Shown here: positions 8,618-16,180 of the stretch, in pieces
Layout of the letters: every line of letters begins with the position of its first letter
Position numbering within the stretch: position 1 is the first letter of the stretch
Assembly (NCBI RefSeq): GCF_044755465.1
Contig: NZ_JBIVRB010000009.1
Coordinates: forward strand, 152,018-216,017
From: Peterkaempfera sp044755465
GTDB lineage: Bacteria; Actinomycetota; Actinomycetes; Streptomycetales; Streptomycetaceae
Length of the DNA stretch: 64,000 bases
Direction of reading: 5' to 3'
Translations under genes and position numbers: made by a program
The notes under the pieces: generated by a model
The model's input: the letters and a program-made list of their open reading frames with translations, nothing else
What the model was told of the DNA's origin: nothing
Database searches by the model: none

Positions 8618-9685
8618 CGCGCTCACCTCCCGCACCAGATCCCCGACCACCTCGGCCACGAACCCGGGAACCTCACGCGGGAAGTCGTGGCCGGTGCCCT
8701 CCGGCGTGTACACCAGCCGGGACGCCGTCGACGCCGCCAGGTAGCGGGTCCTCGTCCGAAGGTAGAAGCGGGCGGTCCGTTCAGCCTCGGCCGGGTCCCG
8801 GGCGGCGTCCAGCACCGTGTCGCCGCCTGTGAGATCCCGGGGTATGACCAGCACCAACGGCAGATCGCCGAGATCCTCGTCGTACACCACGATCTCCCAG
8901 CCCACCCCCGCCAGGCCGGACGGCGACAGTTCGGCGAAGATCGACGCCGCGGCGCAGGCCCGGCCGGTCCGGCCACCGGCATCCCGGTGCACACCGAACA
9001 GCTGCCGTACTGCCGTCAGCACGAACCTCCGACGCACCCCGGCGACCATCGGATTGGGCCCGAAGGCGATGACCTCCAGCGGTGTCGGGTCCAGCAGCAC
9101 GAGTCCCGCCACCAGATCCGGCCGCCTCCTCGCCACGTTCGCGACCAGCAGCCCGCCGAAGGAGTGGCCGACGAACACGTACGGGGCCCGCTCCCCCGCC
9201 CCCTCCAGCGCCGCCACCAGCTCCTCCGCCTCGGCCGCCGTCGTCCGTGGGAACGGCCCGGCATCACTCCAGCCCGAGCCCAAGCGGTCGACCAGCACCG
9301 AACGGGTCCACGTCGCCGTCATCTCATGCAGCTGCCGGAACTCCTCACCCGGGGCGTGTCCCCCCGGCATCCAGACGACGGCCGGCCCGTCCCCGGCATC
9401 GCCCTCCGCGAGAACGTGCATCCGGTGGCCTCCCACATCCACCAGCTTCCCCGGCATCGGCCGCGCCCGCGCCTCGCGGGCCACCAGCAGCAGGTGCCGC
9501 ACCGCTCCCACCGCCAGCAGGGCACCGACAGCCACGGCCGACCACCCGAGCGCCACCGCCCAGGCGCTCTCCAACGCCACGAGGCCGATGCCCACCGCCG
9601 TCACCAGCAGCGCGACCGGTACGCCCAGCCAGTCCCGGCTCAGCAGGGCCAGCCAGGCGTTCACGACCCGTCCGTCCCCGCACAT
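8606..9685 (-). CDS. Membrane-anchored alpha/beta-hydrolase
   Basis: 359 residues. The first 90 contain two hydrophobic segments ('GVPVALLVTAVGIGLVALES' and 'VALGWSAVAVGALLAVGAV'). The catalytic domain follows with 'GPAVVWMPGGHAPGEEF' (oxyanion region), the nucleophile elbow 'VGHSFGGLLVAN' and a C-terminal 'EGTGHDFPREVP' supplying the histidine. The fold is the esterase/haloalkane-dehalogenase-like superfamily, and no substrate can be assigned. The hydrolase domain could face either side of the membrane depending on whether the two helices form a hairpin. Its 3' end converges with the broken frame that follows the ABC operon. Confidence 0.82.
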   Translation of the reverse strand: MCGDGRVVNAWLALLSRDWLGVPVALLVTAVGIGLVALESAWAVALGWSAVAVGALLAVGAVRHLLLVAREARARPMPGKLVDVGGHRMHVLAEGDAGDGPAVVWMPGGHAPGEEFRQLHEMTATWTRSVLVDRLGSGWSDAGPFPRTTAAEAEELVAALEGAGERAPYVFVGHSFGGLLVANVARRRPDLVAGLVLLDPTPLEVIAFGPNPMVAGVRRRFVLTAVRQLFGVHRDAGGRTGRACAAASIFAELSPSGLAGVGWEIVVYDEDLGDLPLVLVIPRDLTGGDTVLDAARDPAEAERTARFYLRTRTRYLAASTASRLVYTPEGTGHDFPREVPGFVAEVVGDLVREVSAISP

Positions 9686-10405
9686 CGGCCCTCCGCGGCA
9701 GCACCATCCGAAACCGGCCCCCGCGTCTCATTCCTACCCCCATGCAGGTACGCCACCCGACAACCGTTCGAGAACACCCCGCGCACGGCCGCCCCGGGCC
9801 GCGGAGAGCATCGTCGGGGTTCCCGGCTCTGCCGCCACCAGCCATCACCCTCCAAGCCGATCCACCGGACGGTTACGCACCGTAATAACGTCCCACGACC
9901 GCCGCCCTGGCTTCGAACCGCCGCATCGTCGATGAATCACAGCCAGGCTCGCCAAGAAAATCGCCGCAGTTCACAGGCGCAGGCGGTCGCCCGATTCGCT
10001 CCTCAGGCGCCGTGATCCGCTCATCGGCCCGCGCCCACAGGGATGGTCCGGCCGGGATCACCGACCGGACCGGCGGTCGCGGACGGCCGGCGCCGTCCCG
10101 CCGCTCGGGGCCGCCTGCGCCGGGGAGGCCGTGGCCCAGGGCAATGGAGACCCACCGCAGCGGCTGTGCTCTCGGTGCGGCGCGGGTTGCGGGTCGCGTT
10201 GAGTGCGGCGAGCTTTCCGGGAGTGCGGACCGCGGGCCGGGGTGATCAGCGAGCGGGACAGCAGCGGCGGCAGCCGCACGACACCCGGGCCGGTCGGCGT
10301 CATCGCTCACCAGCGCCGAGGGGGTCTCGACGTCTTGGTTGCGGTAAGCCGCGTACGCCCGGAGCAGGAGCGCTCGGCGGTCCGCCGACGCGCGGCCGGG
10401 CGCCG
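9686..10405. other. 720-bp decayed intergenic region
   Basis: No intact gene. The 9700-10000 part has mixed composition and short frames in all directions without matching patterns. The right-hand end carries a SnoaL-like remnant on the minus strand, listed separately. Confidence 0.5.
10290..10395 (-). pseudogene. Remnant of a SnoaL-like (NTF2-fold) protein, N-terminal part
   Basis: The minus strand reads 'RRALLLRAYAAYRNQDVE', then 'ALVSDDADRPG'. This matches the usual opening of SnoaL-like polyketide-cyclase/NTF2-fold proteins (helix 1, then 'ALLSDDVDWPD'). After that the frame loses similarity and no length typical of the family (about 110-140 residues) remains. It lies directly downstream of the alpha/beta hydrolase at 10406-11104 on the same strand. 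Confidence 0.35.
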
Positions 10406-11101
10406 TCACAGGCCGAGGATCACTTCGCGTACCGCGGCCGGCTGGGAGAGGAACGGGTGATGGCCGGCGTCGAGTTCCACGACGCTGCCCGCCCGGCCGG
10501 CGTACTCGCGTTGCAGTTGGGCGGGGGTGCCTCTGTCCTGGGCGCAGACGAGGTACGTCGAGGGCACGTGCCGCCACGCCGTTGCCTTCACCGGCTGCTC
10601 AAGGACCGCCAGGCTCTGCGGGGCCGTCCGGTCCGCAGCCCGTCGCCGGATCTCCGGATCGCAGTCTTGGAGGAACGTTGCGGCCAGAGCGTCGGGCCGG
10701 ACGGTGAAGGTGCCGGCCTCGGGATCGATGTCGAGGAACGGGGCGGGCTCCTCGCCGCCGAACGAGGAGAGGCTCTGCCCGACCTCGGGCAGGTAGCTCG
10801 ACACGAGCAGCAGGTGGCGTACGGCGTCGATGCCCGCAGCTGCCTCCGCGGTGACGATCCCGCCGTAGCTGTGGGCGACCACGACGGTCGGTTCGTCGTT
10901 CGCGGTCAACACGTGTCTGACTGCGGCGACATCCTCGGCCAGCCCGGGGCCTCCCGCGCCCGGCGGCTCACCCGTCTCGCCGCAACTCGGCAGGGCGGGC
11001 GCCTCGCTGGTGACACCCCGCTCGGCCAGCAGCTCACCGGTTCGGTGCCACCACCACGATCCGTCCTTGACGCATGCCCCGTGCACGAAGACGACCCTCA
11101 T
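10406..11101 (-). CDS. Alpha/beta-hydrolase (Abhydrolase_6, EST-like)
   Basis: About 231 residues with 'RVVFVHGACVKDGSWWWH' (the HG oxyanion motif), nucleophile elbow 'VVAHSYGGIVTAEAA' and terminal 'ELDAGHHPFLSQP' with the catalytic histidine. This compact form is common among actinobacterial salicylate-esterase- or hydroxynitrile-lyase-like hydrolases. Two ATGs lie next to each other (11104, 11101). The AGGAGG ribosome-binding site is 2 bases before the first and 5 before the second, so I take 11101. It is divergent from the TetR gene at 11179, across a 77-bp gap with a palindrome, so that regulator probably controls it. Confidence 0.88.
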   Translation of the reverse strand: MRVVFVHGACVKDGSWWWHRTGELLAERGVTSEAPALPSCGETGEPPGAGGPGLAEDVAAVRHVLTANDEPTVVVAHSYGGIVTAEAAAGIDAVRHLLLVSSYLPEVGQSLSSFGGEEPAPFLDIDPEAGTFTVRPDALAATFLQDCDPEIRRRAADRTAPQSLAVLEQPVKATAWRHVPSTYLVCAQDRGTPAQLQREYAGRAGSVVELDAGHHPFLSQPAAVREVILGL

Positions 11102-11146
11102 CATGACCTCCTCGTTTTCTTTCGGCTACCTGTCGAGCCATAGTAG

Positions 11147-11164
11147 ACGTACCATCAGTTACGT
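11147..11164. promoter_or_regulatory. Candidate TetR operator between hydrolase and tetR
   Basis: Inverted arms acgta (11147-11151) and tacgt (11160-11164) separated by 8 bp. The site sits in the 77-bp divergent gap, 15 bp before the TetR start, as expected for an autoregulating TetR-family repressor. Confidence 0.4.
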
Positions 11165-11178
11165 GAAACGATGACGCG

Positions 11179-11760
11179 ATGGGCAGGCAGCGACAACCGC
11201 AGATCAGACAGCGGCTTCTCCTCGCGTGCACCGACTACTCGCTCGAGCACGGGCTCCCCGACCGGCTCGAGCCGTTGGCCACCGCCGCGGGCACCTCGAG
11301 CCGGATGCTGATCTACCACTTCGGAACCCGTGACGGACTGCTCCGCGAGATCCTCGGACAGGCCCGGCAGCGCCAGCTCCAGGCCTTCACCGACCTGATA
11401 CGCCTGCGACCTGACGAGCCCTACCCGGCGACCCTGGCCCGCGCCTGGTCCGCGATCTCCGGGCCGGAAGGCGAGCCCTACCTCCGTATGTTCAGCCGGC
11501 TGCACGACACCGCAGGAGAGCCCCTCTGGCCCGGCTTTCGGCGGACCGCGACCACCGACTGGCTCGCGCCCATCGAGGCCGGCATGCGCAGCCTCGGGCG
11601 CCCCGAGCTGGCCACCGTCGTGCTCGCCGTCATCCGTGGCCTCCTCATGGACCTGGACGCAACCGGCGATGCCGCACGCACGCACCGGGCCTTCCATGAC
11701 TTCCTCACCACGGTCGGCAGTGCCGAGGGCGCTGAGGTCGATTCAGTGGGCCTGGTGTAG
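11179..11760 (+). CDS. TetR/AcrR family transcriptional regulator
   Basis: 193 residues. The N-terminal DNA-binding domain is clear: 'QIRQRLLLACTDYSLEHGL', then helix-turn-helix 'LEPLATAAGTSSRMLIYHFG', and 'TRDGLLREIL'. The C-terminal ligand domain is all-helical and undiagnostic. It is divergently transcribed from an alpha/beta hydrolase, and the shared gap carries an inverted repeat. Control of the hydrolase by an effector related to its substrate is the simple reading, as inference. Confidence 0.9.
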   Translation: MGRQRQPQIRQRLLLACTDYSLEHGLPDRLEPLATAAGTSSRMLIYHFGTRDGLLREILGQARQRQLQAFTDLIRLRPDEPYPATLARAWSAISGPEGEPYLRMFSRLHDTAGEPLWPGFRRTATTDWLAPIEAGMRSLGRPELATVVLAVIRGLLMDLDATGDAARTHRAFHDFLTTVGSAEGAEVDSVGLV

Positions 11761-12348
11761 GGGCTCCGGACCGGGCGGGTGGCGGGTCTGTTGCGGGGTG
11801 CGCCGGCGCAGCGTCATGTCGGTCATGGCTTCAGGTCCGGCCCACACGCCGGGTGGTCGAGCGCGCCTTCGCCCGGATCACCATGCGGACGACGCCCGGC
11901 CCGCGACTGCGGAAGGTATCTCCGACATCAGATCCGCCGTGTGCACCTTCAGCTCCAGCCGCTCTGGGAACGCAAGGTCGGCGGACAACGGCTTCACCTT
12001 CTCGACAAGCCGGTGGCCGACGGGCTGTCACTGCGGGACTCGGCCAGTGGCGGCAGCGGGCCCGACCCGAGGCTCCCGAGCCGTTGGGAGAGGTGTTCGA
12101 AGTCTCAACCCGCCGGCACAGGGGTGTCGTTGCTTCCCTGGTCTGCCGCACTCGACCTGCCGCACGCCTTGGTCGAGTGGGTCACGGTGCTCACCCTCAC
12201 TCGTGCGGGTGACCAGCGGTGCAAGCTCCCTCCGCACCAGCGTGCGCGCTCGTCGCCCTCGTCCACGCAGAGGCGAGCCGCCTCCGCCATGGGGCGGAGA
12301 CGGCCTTCGACCTGGTGGTCGGCCCGGATATCGAAGCGGCCAGGGTGG
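11761..12348. other. Worn region between tetR and the beta-helix glycosidase gene
   Basis: No intact gene. A plus-strand frame near 11925-12060 has a coding look ('RRVHLQLQPLWERKVGG', 'LLDKPVADGLSLRD') that I cannot place. It is followed by a transposase remnant, listed separately. Confidence 0.4.
12109..12345 (+). pseudogene. Transposase remnant, IS5/IS112-like N-terminal region
   Basis: The plus strand reads 'LDLPHALVEWVTVL', then 'RCKLPPHQRA'. After a frame change near 12245 it continues as 'ALVALVHAEA'. This is the N-terminal helix-turn-helix part of a common Streptomyces DDE transposase family (typically '..ALVEWVTMLIVTREGDRRCKLPPHQRALVALVYLR..'). The catalytic DDE part is missing and no terminal inverted repeats are visible, so the element is dead. 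Confidence 0.6.
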
Positions 12349-15300
12349 TTACTGGTTCCAGACCTGGAACTCGGAGATCTGGCCGGCGGGCCAGCCGGTG
12401 TTGGCGGTGACGGTGAGCCGTATGTACCGCTGCGAGGTGGGCGGGAAGGTGATGGTCACGCTGTTGCCGGCCGACGGGGTGAATGTGTAGGTCGCCGACG
12501 GCTTCAGGGTGGTGAAGCTCTGCCCGTCCACTGAGCCGAGCACGGACAGCGTCTCGTCACGCGTACCCCAGCCGGCGGGCAGTTGGAGCACCAGCCGGCT
12601 CACCGACTGCGACGCTCCCAGATCCACCTGCACCCACTGCGGGAACGCGTTGTTCGCGCTCTCCCAGTACGAGTTCTGGTTGCCGTCGGTCACATTGGAC
12701 GACCCGTACACATCGGTGTGCGAGGACTCGCCGGTCGGCCTGCCCGCAGCCAGATTGGTGGGGCCGGCGGTCGCGCCGGTACCCGACAGCGGCACCGTGG
12801 ACGGGCTGTTCGACGCGTTGCCGGTGATCGTGACCGACCCGGTCCTGGCGCCCGACGCGGTCGGCGTAAAGCGGACGTTGACCGTGCACGAGGCGTTCAC
12901 GGCGAGCGCCGTGCCGCAGTTGTTCGTCTGGCTGAAGTCTCCCGAGGCGGCGACCGAGGAGAGCGAGGCGGCCGCCGATCCGGTGTTGGTCACCGTGACG
13001 GCCTGGGCCGCGCTGGTCGTGCCGACGGTCTGGCTGCCGAAGCCCAGCGCGGACGGGCTCGCCGTGAGCGAGGCGCTACCGCCGCCGCCCGAGGTGGCGA
13101 ACGCCATGCTGTTGAGGTTCCACCCGCCATTGTCCTGATGGACGGTCAGGACCTGTCGGCCCGCAGGCAGCGTCACCTGAGTGGTAGCGGTCCCCCAGGT
13201 CTGCCACCCGCCGGTGGCCGGGAGATCGACGGCGCCGCTGAGATCGGCGCCCGACGCGTTGGACAGGTGCAGCGCGCCGCTGACCGCGTCGGGTGCGGCG
13301 ACCCGCAGGCTGACCGTGTATGTGCCGGCCGTGGCGACGTCGACGGTGTAGCGGAACCACTGGCCGCCCGTCGTCCAGCCGAGGTTGTAGCCGCCGCCGG
13401 TGTCGGAGGTGGCCTCCAGGTCAACGCCCTCGGCGCGGTAGTCGTTGCCGTTGCCGTTGACGGAGGTGACGTTGAAGGCGACGCCCTGGCCGCCGGTGTC
13501 GTAGTCCTCGGCCTGGACGAGCCCCGGGACGGCGGCGGGGGTCCCGCCGTACGGGCCCTCCACGATGCCGCCCCCGCTCTGCCAGCTGTTGCCGCTCGCG
13601 GTGGTGGTGAAGCCGGCGGAGTTGTTGGCGAAGGCGATCTTCCCGGCCCCGAGGCCGGTGACGGTGTTGCCGGTGAGGGTGGCCGAGCCGGTGGGCGCGG
13701 GGTAGAACGGCGGGGCGATGACGACGCCGTTGCGCCAGGGCGCGGTCACCGTGTTGTTCCGGAGCAGCGTGTTGGTGGAGGTGGAGAAACCCACCCCGTC
13801 GTACAGGGCGTTGAGCACGGTGTTGTCGGTGACGGTCACCTGGTCGACGACGCCGACGTTCTGTCCGTCCCCGCCGTTGCCCACCTGGAGGGCCGGTTGG
13901 CCCTGGCTGTAGCCGTTGCCGCCCGAGCGGACGACGACGTTGCCGTTGACCGTGGCGCCGAGCAGATCGCTGCCGTTGACGCCGAAGCGGCCGGCGCCGA
14001 GTCCGATGTAGCGGGCCGTGTCGGCGATGTAGTTGTCCTCGACGTCCTGGTCGCTGCCGCCGTAGATCCCGATGCCCTTGCCTCCCCAGGGCGCGATGAC
14101 GGTGTTGTGCGTCATCGTGATGTGCGACATCGGGGTGTAGTAGGTCCTGTTGCCGTTGGAGTCGGTGTTGTAGTTGACCGAGTTGATGGCCATCCCGTCG
14201 TCACCGGAGCCGCGTACGAAGTTGTTCGTCGCGGTGAGGTTGCTTCCGACGGAGTTGTTCAGCGACACGTTGTTGAGGTTGATGCCGTCGGCCCAGGCCT
14301 CGGTGACGCGGCTGTTCCTGACCGTGCCGCCGGTGCCGGACGCCCAGTAGCCGGACTCGACGTGCTGGCTCCAGATCCCGTCGGCGACCCAGTCGGACCC
14401 GGAGGTGTCCATGGCGCCGCCACCGCCGTCGACCATCTCGCGGCTGGTGGAGTTGGTGTCGAGGTGGAGGTTCTGGACGTGGCACGAGGTCAGCTCGAAC
14501 AGGGCGGCCAGCGGGACGTTGTTGGGCAGCGGGATCTGGCGGTAGATCGTGCTGTACCACATGCCGGCGCCGGCGATGGTGATGCCCTGGGCCTTCAGGC
14601 CCGTGGTGCCCTTGAGGTAGAACGTGCCGGCCGGAATCCACAGGGTCTTGTGCTGGGACTGGGCCTGGTTGATGCAGTTCTGGATGGCCGTGGTGCTGTC
14701 GACGGCGGCACTGTCCCCGGTCCCGTTGGTCGGGGTGTTGTCGGCCACCGCGCCGCAGCTGGTGATGGAGATGGAGTCGGCGGGCTGGGCCGCCGGCGGC
14801 GGCGGGTTCTCCACGTCGATGACGTCGAGGTAGTAGAACGCGGCCGTGTTCGCGGCGTCCTTCTTCAGTTCGATCGTGCTGCCGGGGGCGATCGGCGCGC
14901 CGGTGACGAAGGTGTGCGCCTCGTCGAAGTACTCACGGGGGTTGCCGTCGGCCGGGTTCTGGTCGCTGCCGTTGTAGTGGTTGCTGCCGCCCTCGTAGAA
15001 CCAGCTCTGGCGGGAGTTCAGGTTCAGCGCCTGCCGGAACACGCCGTCGACATAGAGGTCAAGGGTCGCGGTGGTGCCGCCGCCGGTGGCGGAGTCCGGG
15101 ATGCTCGCGCGGAGGTTGAGCGTGCTGATCGGGGCGCCGGTGGTATTGGTCCACCGGACGCCCTGGCCGACGCCGGTGAGCTGGACGTATGCGTGTCCGG
15201 ACGCCTCCAGCGCGGGACTTGAGTACTGCGTAGTCGGCGCGGCGGTCAATGACACGGCGGAGGCGCCACCGGTGAGCGTGCCCGCTTCGGCCTCGAAGCT

Positions 15301-15459
15301 GGTGAACGGGACCGTCGCTCCGGCCCCGGTACTCGCTGCGGCACCGGCGCCCGTCGCTGCTCCCGCCGTGCTGGCCGGGACCAGCGTGGAGACGGCGAGT
15401 AAGGCGGAGAGGAGCAATCCGGTCCAGGCACGTGGGGCAGCGTTCGGCAGGTGTCTCAT
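12349..15459 (-). CDS. Secreted right-handed beta-helix glycosidase, GH87 (alpha-1,3-glucanase/mycodextranase)-like, with carbohydrate-binding modules
   Basis: 1036 residues. The ATG at 15459 follows AGGGAGG at good spacing. Order of parts: Sec signal peptide (1-33, ending 'VPASTAGAA'); a CBM35-like beta-sandwich (about 48-185, 'SFEAEAGTLTGGA', 'YVQLTGVGQGVRW'); a parallel beta-helix (about 200-610) with 'AVDSTTAIQNCINQAQ' and 'KTLWIPAGTFYLKG'; a CBM6-like module (about 620-745, 'GLVQAEDYDTGGQGVAFN'); an HYDIN-like 'choice-of-anchor D' domain (about 760-860); and an F5/8 type C domain (to the end). The beta-helix carries acidic clusters 'EAWADGINLNN' and 'RGSGDDGMAINS', placed like the catalytic aspartates of GH87. 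Assignment to GH87 is from recall of family patterns; a pectate-lyase-like activity is the alternative. Likely substrate: fungal or dental alpha-glucans. Confidence 0.8.
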   Translation of the reverse strand: MRHLPNAAPRAWTGLLLSALLAVSTLVPASTAGAATGAGAAASTGAGATVPFTSFEAEAGTLTGGASAVSLTAAPTTQYSSPALEASGHAYVQLTGVGQGVRWTNTTGAPISTLNLRASIPDSATGGGTTATLDLYVDGVFRQALNLNSRQSWFYEGGSNHYNGSDQNPADGNPREYFDEAHTFVTGAPIAPGSTIELKKDAANTAAFYYLDVIDVENPPPPAAQPADSISITSCGAVADNTPTNGTGDSAAVDSTTAIQNCINQAQSQHKTLWIPAGTFYLKGTTGLKAQGITIAGAGMWYSTIYRQIPLPNNVPLAALFELTSCHVQNLHLDTNSTSREMVDGGGGAMDTSGSDWVADGIWSQHVESGYWASGTGGTVRNSRVTEAWADGINLNNVSLNNSVGSNLTATNNFVRGSGDDGMAINSVNYNTDSNGNRTYYTPMSHITMTHNTVIAPWGGKGIGIYGGSDQDVEDNYIADTARYIGLGAGRFGVNGSDLLGATVNGNVVVRSGGNGYSQGQPALQVGNGGDGQNVGVVDQVTVTDNTVLNALYDGVGFSTSTNTLLRNNTVTAPWRNGVVIAPPFYPAPTGSATLTGNTVTGLGAGKIAFANNSAGFTTTASGNSWQSGGGIVEGPYGGTPAAVPGLVQAEDYDTGGQGVAFNVTSVNGNGNDYRAEGVDLEATSDTGGGYNLGWTTGGQWFRYTVDVATAGTYTVSLRVAAPDAVSGALHLSNASGADLSGAVDLPATGGWQTWGTATTQVTLPAGRQVLTVHQDNGGWNLNSMAFATSGGGGSASLTASPSALGFGSQTVGTTSAAQAVTVTNTGSAAASLSSVAASGDFSQTNNCGTALAVNASCTVNVRFTPTASGARTGSVTITGNASNSPSTVPLSGTGATAGPTNLAAGRPTGESSHTDVYGSSNVTDGNQNSYWESANNAFPQWVQVDLGASQSVSRLVLQLPAGWGTRDETLSVLGSVDGQSFTTLKPSATYTFTPSAGNSVTITFPPTSQRYIRLTVTANTGWPAGQISEFQVWNQ

Positions 15460-15627
15460 CAGGTCCCTCCCTGGGACGTCCGGAGATGTCGTTCTGCCAG
15501 GCATGGCGTCGGCGTTCCGAGATCCGCGAACGCCGGCTGCGACGGCCCCATGGGGCGACGGCCGCCCAGGGGAAAGCAGCGCGCAGAGGGAACGTAGTCG
15601 GGTCGACAGCAGAACGCAATAGGTTGA

Positions 15628-15639
15628 TGCATCCATGCA
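15628..15639. promoter_or_regulatory. Inverted repeat in the promoter region of the beta-helix glycosidase
   Basis: Arms tgcat and atgca around 2 bp, about 170 bp before the start codon. It lies next to a second palindrome (15652-15666), which suggests a repressor or activator site. Confidence 0.35.
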
Positions 15640-15651
15640 AATATCCAACTT

Positions 15652-15666
15652 GATTGCGGAGCAATC
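15652..15666. promoter_or_regulatory. Second inverted repeat, candidate operator
   Basis: Perfect 6-bp arms gattgc and gcaatc around gga. The geometry fits LacI, ROK or GntR-type sugar regulators. It is 190 bp upstream of the glycosidase start. Confidence 0.4.
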
Positions 15667-16180
15667 CACTTGCCGCTCAACGCGGGACGGACCGGTCGGG
15701 GTTGGTGCCCGGGATCGGTGCAGTCGGCCGGTCACACCGCGCCTGTTGCGGCTGCTCACGACCGGGCGGCGCGGGGGCGCCCAGGTCGGGCGGAAAGGGG
15801 CAGGCGGCATCGCCTGCGGAAGCGGCAGCCCGTACCGCAGCTCCTTCCGGGACGGGGGCCACACCGAAGTGGCCACCCGCGCCCGCGCTTCCGTCAGCCG
15901 TCGCTGCGGCGGCCCCAGCAGGTGATCAGCGGCGCGGTGGTGACATCGAGGGTGGGGCGGCAACGCCGTGGTGCGCGCCCTCGGGAGCCGACGTGGGGGG
16001 GCAGACTGCCGCCGAAGCCCCGCCGCACCGGGCCGCCGCCGCACCGGTGCCCGGTCGGCGGCATCGACGCTGCCCTGTCGGGCTGACCCGTTGTTTGGCG
16101 GGCGCCCCCCGGGTGGAACGCTCCAGTCCGGTTCAGCGCCGCCGCGCGACCCGCCCGCCCCCGCCTGGTGAGGAGTACCT

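Larger units (their letters stand above)
15460..16180. other. 720-bp divergent intergenic region
   Basis: Lies between the beta-helix enzyme (minus) and the amidohydrolase (plus). The 15610-15670 part is comparatively A/T-rich and holds two inverted repeats, so the promoter of the minus-strand gene is probably there. From 15680 to 16150 I see no frame with recognisable content. Confidence 0.45.

Noticed and set aside
9873..10577. A 234-codon minus-strand frame across the decayed gap
   Set aside because: Only about 30 residues resemble a SnoaL-like protein. The rest is Arg/Pro-rich noncoding translation and it overlaps the hydrolase gene, so it is listed only as a short remnant.
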